A stretch of 22,285 nt of DNA, taken from NCBI GenBank assembly GCA_038244055.1, contig JBBRTW010000060.1:1-22285 (forward strand), given 5' to 3'. The notes beneath the pieces are model-generated. The model was given only the letters and a program-made list of their open reading frames with translations, had not been told where the DNA came from and made no database searches. The stretch comes from DASPKW01 sp038244055. Lineage in GTDB: Bacteria; Planctomycetota; Phycisphaerae; Tepidisphaerales; Tepidisphaeraceae. Made by a program: the position numbers and the translations under genes. Shown here piece by piece: positions 16,572-22,285 of this stretch; within the stretch, counting starts at the first letter, position 1; each line of letters starts with the position of its first letter.

Positions 16572-19093
16572 ACTGGCACAAGCAGAAATCCGATCATCGG
16601 GGTGAAGCACCCGACATTCACCCCGGCAACGGCATGCTGGTCGCAGTCGAAGTCTTGATGGTGGCCCTGCTGGCGTTTGCGCCGATGGCCTTTGGCGCTG
16701 TCGAAGCGTGGAGCGAGCAGGTCGTGATCGGTCTGGTCGGGCTGATGGTGGCGATGGTGCTAGTGCGGGCACTGATTTACCGGAAAAGCGAGCTAGCTTG
16801 GTCCTGGACTTACCTGCCGATGATTTTGTTTCTGGGCTGGGCGGCGCTGCAGTTGGTGCCGCTGCCGGCGGGCCTGGTCAAGTTTGTTTCCCCGGGTACG
16901 GTCAGCCTTCGATCGGAACTATTGGCCGGGGTTGCGGGCGCGGATGCCGCGCAGGGGAACATGACCCTGAGCCTCTATCCGCACGGCACACGGCACGACT
17001 TGCGGATGCTTCTGGCCATAGCTGGCGTGTTTTTCGTGGTGCTGAATGTGTACCAGCGGCCCAATGCCATCAAGCGATTGCTGATCGCGATTGTGGCCAT
17101 CGGGGCGGTGGTGATCGCTCTGGCCCTGGGGCAGGATTTGACCGGGGCAACGCGCGTCTATTGGACCGGCCCGCTGGGGCGCGGGCGGGCGACGGCCGGG
17201 CCATTCATCCACTACAGCCACTTCGGACAGTTCGTGAACATGAGCATCGGGGCGGCCTTGGGGCTGGCGATCGTTTTGCTGCACAAGGTGTTTCGGCGGC
17301 ACGGGATGTCAGCCGCGGAGATCCAGGACCGGATTCATCATCCGCAAATGCGCGCGGTGTGGATCCTGTCGGCGATCATGATCGCGGGTGTCGTGAGCGT
17401 ACTGCTGTCCGGGAGCAGGGGGGCGACGATTGCGATCGCCGTGGCGCTGGGGTTTGCGATTTTCGGGTTGTCGCGGAACCGCAAGCTCAAGCAGTTGGGC
17501 TGGGTGGTGGTCGGGGCGGTGGTGGTAATCGCGGCAACGGCCCTTCTGTTCGAATTTGAGGGGATTACGGGCAAGATGGAGTCGCTCAAGGCCGGGGATC
17601 AGCTGGCCCAGCGCTGGCAGATCCTCAAAGACCTGACGGTAAGTTGGGCACGCTTCCCGGTGACCGGGACGGGGTTGGGCACGCATGAGTTTGTGTTCCC
17701 GATGTTCGACCGTTCAACAGTGCTGGAATTGGCGACCCATGCGGAGAACGAGTACGCCCAGTTGCTGGAGGAGACCGGCGTGGTCGGCCTGGGGCTGTGC
17801 GGCTTGTTCCTGGCGATGATCTGGGTGAACTGGGGGCGGGCGGTGCGCGGGGGCGGCCGATCGGTTCAGGTGGCGGCGGTGGGGCTGGGATGTGGCCTGG
17901 TGGCGATTCTGGTCAACAGCCTGGTGGACTTTGGCCAGCACACGGCGGCCAATGCGTGCCTGACGGCGGTCTGCTGCGGCCTGATCGTCAACCTCTCCAA
18001 ACTGGGCGCAAAGCGCGAGGATGAGATCCCGGTGGTGAAGTTGACGGGGCATGGATGGATGTTCGGGCGAGCAGCGATGCTTGCTGGTGTGATGCTGGCA
18101 TTGGGATGGGCGATGCTGGCGGCCGATCGAGAAACCCGGGCGCAAAAAGCATGGGCCAGCGCGAAGTTGGTCGGAGCGCATCTGGCCCAGGCTGGGGAGA
18201 TCGGGTCGAATCAGGAATACGCGGAACTTCTGCTTAATGCGGAGGCCGCGGTCGCGGCGGCTCCGGATAATGTGACCTATGGCTATCAGTTGAATTATCT
18301 TCGCTGGCGGTCGATCAGCCGCGTGCAAGACGATGGAGCAGTCGTGCTGACGCCGGCTTCGATGGCGTACGCAAAACGGATTGTCGGTGAACTTCATCAG
18401 CTTCGGCCGCTCTGCCCGACGTATGGCGCGCCGGTCTTGCTGGCGGGGCAATTGGAGGAGTCGATTCTAAAAGACAAGGGACGGGGTTCAGAGGCCTATC
18501 TGACCGCTTTCAAGTTGTCCCCGGGAGACCCGACGGCGTGTTTGCTTGCGGCCAAAGTGGATGTACGGCAGGGGAGGTATGACGATGCGGTGAAAAAACT
18601 CGAGCGTTATCTGCAGCGCTCGGGCGGGTTCAGCGAGGTGGCGGAATTGCTGGCGGTTGAAGGCCGGCGTCCCGAACTGGTGATGGATCTGGCCCACGAC
18701 AATTACGACTGGCTGTTAGCTGCGGGCACGGTTCTGGGGCGGCCGGATGTGTCGCCCGCGCTGGCGGCCCAGGCGAATCGGCGGGCGTTGGCGCTGCTGC
18801 GGACGCGCTGTGAAGCGTCCGATGTCCCGGCAGAACTGCTGATTCGACTGGCGAAGGAAGATTATCGGCGAAAAGACCTCGCCGGAGCGGCCGAATGTTA
18901 CAAGCGCGCCCTCCTGCTGGACTACGGTCAGGTGGAGTGGCGCATGGATCTGGCCCGGGTGCTGGCCGAAGAGAATCGAATCCCGGAGGCGATGAGCGAG
19001 GTCCGCGTATGTCTTCGGCTGCGCGAAGAATATGCCGATGCCAAGGTATTGCTTGGCGAGTTGAGTTTGCGGCCCGGCGCGAAGTTGGAATGA
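16568..19093 (+). CDS. O-antigen ligase/polymerase-like membrane protein with TPRs
   Basis: This 841-aa protein begins at a GTG overlapping the phosphatase stop, with GGGGAGG about 7 bases upstream. Roughly twelve hydrophobic helices occupy residues about 20-510. They include a large extracytoplasmic stretch with GSRGATIAIAVAL and, near 370-405, the Wzy_C-type signature TGTGLGTHEF and THAENEYAQLLEETGVVGLG (H391, E393, N394). After the last helix (about residue 500-525), a soluble region of about 300 residues carries TPR-like helices (SPGDPTACLLAAKVDVRQGR, then YDDAVKKLERYL). Such proteins either polymerise repeat units or ligate the polymer to an acceptor; the sequence alone does not separate these. 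The position between the chain-length regulator and the sugar transferases favours a polymerase role here, which is an inference. Confidence 0.85.
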   Translation: MNWHKQKSDHRGEAPDIHPGNGMLVAVEVLMVALLAFAPMAFGAVEAWSEQVVIGLVGLMVAMVLVRALIYRKSELAWSWTYLPMILFLGWAALQLVPLPAGLVKFVSPGTVSLRSELLAGVAGADAAQGNMTLSLYPHGTRHDLRMLLAIAGVFFVVLNVYQRPNAIKRLLIAIVAIGAVVIALALGQDLTGATRVYWTGPLGRGRATAGPFIHYSHFGQFVNMSIGAALGLAIVLLHKVFRRHGMSAAEIQDRIHHPQMRAVWILSAIMIAGVVSVLLSGSRGATIAIAVALGFAIFGLSRNRKLKQLGWVVVGAVVVIAATALLFEFEGITGKMESLKAGDQLAQRWQILKDLTVSWARFPVTGTGLGTHEFVFPMFDRSTVLELATHAENEYAQLLEETGVVGLGLCGLFLAMIWVNWGRAVRGGGRSVQVAAVGLGCGLVAILVNSLVDFGQHTAANACLTAVCCGLIVNLSKLGAKREDEIPVVKLTGHGWMFGRAAMLAGVMLALGWAMLAADRETRAQKAWASAKLVGAHLAQAGEIGSNQEYAELLLNAEAAVAAAPDNVTYGYQLNYLRWRSISRVQDDGAVVLTPASMAYAKRIVGELHQLRPLCPTYGAPVLLAGQLEESILKDKGRGSEAYLTAFKLSPGDPTACLLAAKVDVRQGRYDDAVKKLERYLQRSGGFSEVAELLAVEGRRPELVMDLAHDNYDWLLAAGTVLGRPDVSPALAAQANRRALALLRTRCEASDVPAELLIRLAKEDYRRKDLAGAAECYKRALLLDYGQVEWRMDLARVLAEENRIPEAMSEVRVCLRLREEYADAKVLLGELSLRPGAKLE

Positions 19094-19310
19094 GCGCTGG
19101 CGATCGTGGCGACGGCGCGAACAGCGGTGGTAACGGCTCAGAAGTGAGCCACACCCGCTGCGACAAATTGAAGATGGTTGAGACAGGCGTCGGTGCACCG
19201 ACGGGGACGAAGTCCGTCCGGGGTAAGTTGCGATGACGAGCTGCAGTGACGAACTGCGGCGACGAGTTGCGGCGAAAAATTACGGCTGAGATAAACGACG
19301 ATGAGCGGCA
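19094..19310 (+). other. Intergenic spacer inside the EPS operon
   Basis: This is the only sizeable gap in the operon. It contains a short tandem repeat (19235-19273, listed separately) and a small inverted repeat around 19186-19216 (CACCGACGGGGACGAAGTCC region). I see no gene, and no terminator with a T-run. It may contain a processing or pausing signal ahead of the NusG-like gene, but nothing specific can be supported. Confidence 0.35.
19235..19273 (+). repeat. Three imperfect 13-bp tandem repeats
   Basis: GACGAGCTGCAGT (19235-19247), GACGAACTGCGGC (19248-19260) and GACGAGTTGCGGC (19261-19273) follow each other without gaps, 38 bases before the NusG-like start. They are non-coding in any supported frame. 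Confidence 0.8.
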
Positions 19311-19949
19311 ATGGATATCGAGCATCTGGTCGTTCAGAGAATTGAAATTCGAATGTTGAAGTTCACAGATAACCCGCCCATTCTCGCGCCGACGATGACG
19401 GAGATCATGGCGACGGACCTGCCCTGGTGGGTGGGGCACACCAAGGCCCGCGCTGAGAAGGTGATGGCGTGGGATCTGCACAACTCGGGTGTGGATTATT
19501 TTCTGCCGCTGGTGGAGCGGGTCAAGATCTCCGGGGGAAAGCGGCGGCGGCTGATGATGCCGCTCTTTGCGGGGTATATCTTCTTTCGCGGTGACGCCGA
19601 GACGCGGTACAAGGCCCTGACCACCGATCACCTGTGCACGGTGATCCCGGTGCGGGATCAGGCCGAACTGGTGGGCGAACTGCGAAGCCTTCACAAGGCG
19701 CTGGTATGCAAGGCGGAGTTGGAACTCTACCCGTTTGCGGCGGTGGGCCGGCGCTGCCGTGTGATCCAGGGCGCGTACATGGGCCTGGAAGGCGTCGTGG
19801 TGGAGCGGAAAAAAAGGGCCCGGCTGGTGCTGACCGTTGGCGTTTTCGGTCAGGGTGCATCGCTTGAGTTGGATCTGGATGCGGTCGAGCCGGTGGATGA
19901 TGAGCAGTCCGACGCGGGTCGGAGGCCGAGCGTGGTTTTGCGGCGGTGA
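19311..19949 (+). CDS. Specialised NusG paralog (RfaH/LoaP/UpxY-like antiterminator)
   Basis: This 212-aa protein has an N-terminal NGN domain starting at PWWVGHTKARAEKVMAWDL (W39, W40), with YFLPLVERV, LMMPLFAGYIFF and VIPVRDQAELV. A KOW-type C-terminal domain follows: VGRRCRVIQGAYMGLEGVVV and LTVGVFGQGASLELDLDAVE. About 38 residues precede the NGN domain (including LKFTDNPPILAP), an extension I also know from planctomycete homologues. Such paralogs bind RNA polymerase and suppress termination across long polysaccharide operons, which fits its place inside this one. ATG 19311 is used; ATG 19353 (LKFTDNPP) is a possible alternative start. The usual NusG operon partners (rplK, secE) are absent, which supports a specialised paralog. 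Confidence 0.88.
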   Translation: MDIEHLVVQRIEIRMLKFTDNPPILAPTMTEIMATDLPWWVGHTKARAEKVMAWDLHNSGVDYFLPLVERVKISGGKRRRLMMPLFAGYIFFRGDAETRYKALTTDHLCTVIPVRDQAELVGELRSLHKALVCKAELELYPFAAVGRRCRVIQGAYMGLEGVVVERKKRARLVLTVGVFGQGASLELDLDAVEPVDDEQSDAGRRPSVVLRR

Positions 19950-20018
19950 GGGACACGAGGACGGCGGTTCCATGGTGGCGGCGCGGTCCATGAAACCTCT
20001 TGGCACGATGGTGTGCAA

Positions 20019-22285
20019 ATGAATACTTACATTGTGGTCTATCTGGGGGCGATGGTGCTTGCCCTGTTCCTGACCCCGCTGGTTGCGCGGCTGGCGCGGC
20101 GGTGGCATCTCCTGGATCAGCCTAACGCGCGGAAGGTGCATGCGGTGGCCACACCGCGCCTGGGCGGGGTTGCAATTGTAATTGCGATGATGTGCATGGT
20201 GGTGCCGGTCCTGTCGCTGGAGAACCTGGTGGGGGAGGCATTCCGGTCGATGCGCGGGCAGGTGATGGTCCAGCTGCTGGCGGCGCTGGCCGTGTTCGCG
20301 GTGGGATTCATCGACGACCTGCGAAGCCTTCCATCGATATTTAAGTTGATCGTGGTGCTCGGAGCGGCGATGGCCGTTTGCGCCTCGGGGAGCCTGATCG
20401 GGACGTTCGCGCTCGGGGATTTAAGGATCGATCTGGGATGGATGGCGTGGCCGGTGACCCTCCTGTGGATCGCCGGGGTGACGGTGGGCGTCAACTTCAT
20501 CGATGGCCTGGATGGGCTGGCGGCGGGGATCACGGCGATTGCCTGCGGCGTGATCGCCGCTCTGGCAGCGGCGTATGGACAGTTCGTGACGGCCGTGATC
20601 GCGCTGTCGCTACTGGGCAGCCTGACGGGATTCTTGTTCCACAACTTCCACCCGGCCAAGATCTTCATGGGCGATGGCGGAAGCATGTTCATTGGCTTCA
20701 TGCTCGCCAGTTCGAGCGTGATGTGCGCATCCGAGGCGCGGTCGGCGCTGGGCCTGCTGCTGCCGGCCCTGGCGCTGGGGATTCCGATCCTGGATACGAC
20801 CTTCACCATGTTCAGGAGAATGGTTCTGCAGCGGCTGCCGGTGTTTGCGGCCGAGCGCGGGCACATTCACCACCGGCTGATGAGCATGGGGTTGCGGCAA
20901 AAGCAGGTCGTGCTGCTGTTGTACGCGGTCACGCTGGCGACGGCGGGGACGGGATTGCTGGTGTCGCTGGCGCGCGGCTACACCATTTTGTGGCTGGGAT
21001 GCGTGTTCCTGCTGCCGCTGGCGCTGTTTCGGGTGGCGGGGATGGCGCGGGTGCGGGGGAACCTGGCATCGATTCGGCGGAGCCTGAAGATCCTGCGGAG
21101 CTCGCGATCGTGCCGGCAGGTCTTTGCGGTGGTGCGGTGCCGGCTGGCCCTGGCCAAGACGTTTCAGGAATGGTGGAAGGCGGTCTGCGAGAGTGCTGAG
21201 GCGCTGCAGGTCGTCAAGATCGAAATGCCCACGGGGAACCGCGATGGGACAATGCGCAACCTCTTGTGGTGCATGCCGAACTATAACCTGGCGCCCCATG
21301 AGGTGGTACGGGCGCACCTGCCCGTGCGGCAGCGACGGACTGAAGTGCCACTGTCCTGCGAAGTGGAAGTGTCGACCAAGGAATCGCTCGAGGTCGCCGG
21401 GCACCGGATGATGCTGTTCTCCCGGCTCCTGGAGGAGTTCAGCATCGCATCGCTGCCGATGGCCTTGCGCACCGTGCGGTTCGACAGCATCGGCGCGGCG
21501 GTGGCGGACGAGAGGGAAGCGGAAGCCCGCGAGCTCGAACACCGGGGCAAGGGAAATGGTGGCGGCAATGGCAATGGTCACGGCAATGGCAACGGGAATG
21601 GTCATGGCCATGCGACGGGAAACGGAGATGGCAACGGAAATGGCAGCGGCAATGGCAACGGCCACGGAAATGGGCATGGAAAAGGCAATGGCCATTCCCA
21701 CGATGCATCCCCTGTATCGAAAGCTGCATCATGGCGTCAGAAGTTGCCCTTCATGCGGCACAACAAGCTCAAAGTGGCAGCCCCGCAAGCGGCGGCTCCA
21801 GACAGCCATCGGCCGGCCCGTCGCATCGCGGTGGTGCATGATTTTCTCTACACCTACGCCGGTGCCGAGCGCGTCCTCGAGCAGATTTTGAAGGTCTATC
21901 CCGAGGCGGACATTTTCAGCCTGTTCGACTTTCTGCCCGAAGCCAAGCGCGGGTTCCTCCAGAACAAGCCGGTCAAGACTTCGTTCATCCAGAAACTTCC
22001 GATGGCACGCAGCAAGCACCGCGCCTACCTGCCGCTGATGCCGCTGGCGATCGAGCAGCTCAACGTGTCTGACTATGACCTGGTTATCAGCAGCTCTTAC
22101 CTGGCCGCCAAAGGCGTCATCACCCGGCCGGATCAGTTGCATATCTGCTATTGCCACACGCCGCCGCGGTTCGCCTGGGACTTACAGGGCCAGTACTTGT
22201 CGGAGTCTGGCCTGCTGAGCGGGATCAAGTCATTCATCGCGCGAGTCATCCTGCATTACATCCGCGGATGGGATACGCGGTCATC
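20019..22285 (+). CDS. WecA/MraY-type transferase fused to GT4 glycosyltransferase (partial)
   Basis: One uninterrupted frame runs from ATG 20019 to the window end (755 codons, no stop). Residues 1 to about 340 are a polytopic polyprenyl-phosphate sugar-1-phosphate transferase: LDQPNARKVHAVATPRLGG, VGFIDDLRSLP (D99, D100), NFIDGLDGLAAG (N159, D162, D165), IFMGDGGSMFIGF (D219) and the WecA-type GHIHHRL (H282, H284, H285). This domain would start repeat-unit assembly on a lipid carrier. Residues about 345-505 are soluble with no recognised domain. Residues 508-561 are a Gly-Asn-His linker. From about 600 a GT4 glycosyltransferase of the WbaZ type begins: IAVVHDFLYTYAGAERVLEQ, DYDLVISSSYLAAKGV and CYCHTPPRFAWDL; its nucleotide-sugar-binding half lies beyond the window. 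The single-frame fusion is what I see; a bifunctional role is an inference. Confidence 0.85.
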   Translation, partial: MNTYIVVYLGAMVLALFLTPLVARLARRWHLLDQPNARKVHAVATPRLGGVAIVIAMMCMVVPVLSLENLVGEAFRSMRGQVMVQLLAALAVFAVGFIDDLRSLPSIFKLIVVLGAAMAVCASGSLIGTFALGDLRIDLGWMAWPVTLLWIAGVTVGVNFIDGLDGLAAGITAIACGVIAALAAAYGQFVTAVIALSLLGSLTGFLFHNFHPAKIFMGDGGSMFIGFMLASSSVMCASEARSALGLLLPALALGIPILDTTFTMFRRMVLQRLPVFAAERGHIHHRLMSMGLRQKQVVLLLYAVTLATAGTGLLVSLARGYTILWLGCVFLLPLALFRVAGMARVRGNLASIRRSLKILRSSRSCRQVFAVVRCRLALAKTFQEWWKAVCESAEALQVVKIEMPTGNRDGTMRNLLWCMPNYNLAPHEVVRAHLPVRQRRTEVPLSCEVEVSTKESLEVAGHRMMLFSRLLEEFSIASLPMALRTVRFDSIGAAVADEREAEARELEHRGKGNGGGNGNGHGNGNGNGHGHATGNGDGNGNGSGNGNGHGNGHGKGNGHSHDASPVSKAASWRQKLPFMRHNKLKVAAPQAAAPDSHRPARRIAVVHDFLYTYAGAERVLEQILKVYPEADIFSLFDFLPEAKRGFLQNKPVKTSFIQKLPMARSKHRAYLPLMPLAIEQLNVSDYDLVISSSYLAAKGVITRPDQLHICYCHTPPRFAWDLQGQYLSESGLLSGIKSFIARVILHYIRGWDTRS
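21540..21702 (+). repeat. Gly-Asn-His low-complexity linker
   Basis: About 54 codons alternate GGC/GGA with AAT/AAC, and every few units CAT/CAC (pattern NGNGHGNGNGNGHGH). It lies in frame between the initiating transferase part and the GT4 part of the same protein. The shorter tail of the BY-kinase (15507-15555) uses the same GGC-AAT/AAC wording. Confidence 0.9.

Noticed and set aside
18630..20141. A 503-codon open frame on the minus strand
   Set aside because: It spans the ends of three plus-strand genes with recognised domains and is Arg/Pro/His-rich, as expected for the complement of GC-rich coding sequence.

Overview
The window is GC-rich and most resembles a planctomycete (Planctomycetota) chromosome. 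That placement is an inference from gene content. It rests on a secreted GH95 fucosidase next to sulfatase and other CAZyme remnants, a 303-aa protein of the 'N-G-A-R-G-x-G-P-K-T-x-E-G-K' type that I know as abundant in planctomycetes and related phyla, and an exopolysaccharide operon with a Wzz/BY-kinase fusion, a ligase-TPR protein and a NusG paralog. No rRNA, tRNA or CRISPR array is visible.

Left third (1-7600): a decayed polysaccharide-degradation neighbourhood. It starts with the tail of an ISL3-type transposase, then an intact yeaO-like gene. On the minus strand follow a broken secreted hydrolase, an intact GH95 alpha-L-fucosidase and the C-terminal remnant of another large hydrolase. 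On the plus strand are a sulfatase that has lost its catalytic N-terminal half and a signal-peptide stub. An unassigned block (4560-5040) lies between the two strands. The intact 303-aa hypothetical gene closes the section.

Middle (7600-13160): an accessory stretch that looks like the remains of a defence island. It holds a small secreted beta-rich protein, then a translationally coupled pair (a DUF6932-like nucleotidyltransferase-fold protein and a 306-aa unknown with an ATGA overlap). Next comes the N-terminal third of a type III-like adenine methyltransferase (Mod), which runs into an intact DUF1016/PDDEXK nuclease gene by another ATGA overlap. The nuclease gene carries an in-frame array of five triloop hairpins. 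An IS3-family transposase remnant abuts its 3' end, followed by about 1.1 kb without a convincing gene.

Right part (13160-22285): a plus-strand exopolysaccharide operon. Its order is polysaccharide co-polymerase fused to a tyrosine kinase, PHP-type tyrosine phosphatase, O-antigen ligase/polymerase-like membrane protein with TPRs, specialised NusG (RfaH/LoaP-like) antiterminator, and a large open frame that runs off the window. That last frame joins a WecA/MraY-type sugar-1-phosphate transferase to a GT4 glycosyltransferase through a Gly-Asn-His linker. The genes fit one Wzy-type pathway: lipid-linked initiation, sugar addition, polymerisation and chain-length control, with phosphorylation switching and processive transcription of a long operon.

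The most unusual items are the hairpin array inside the nuclease gene, the initiating-transferase/GT4 fusion with its low-complexity linker, and the NTase-plus-unknown pair beside broken restriction-modification genes.
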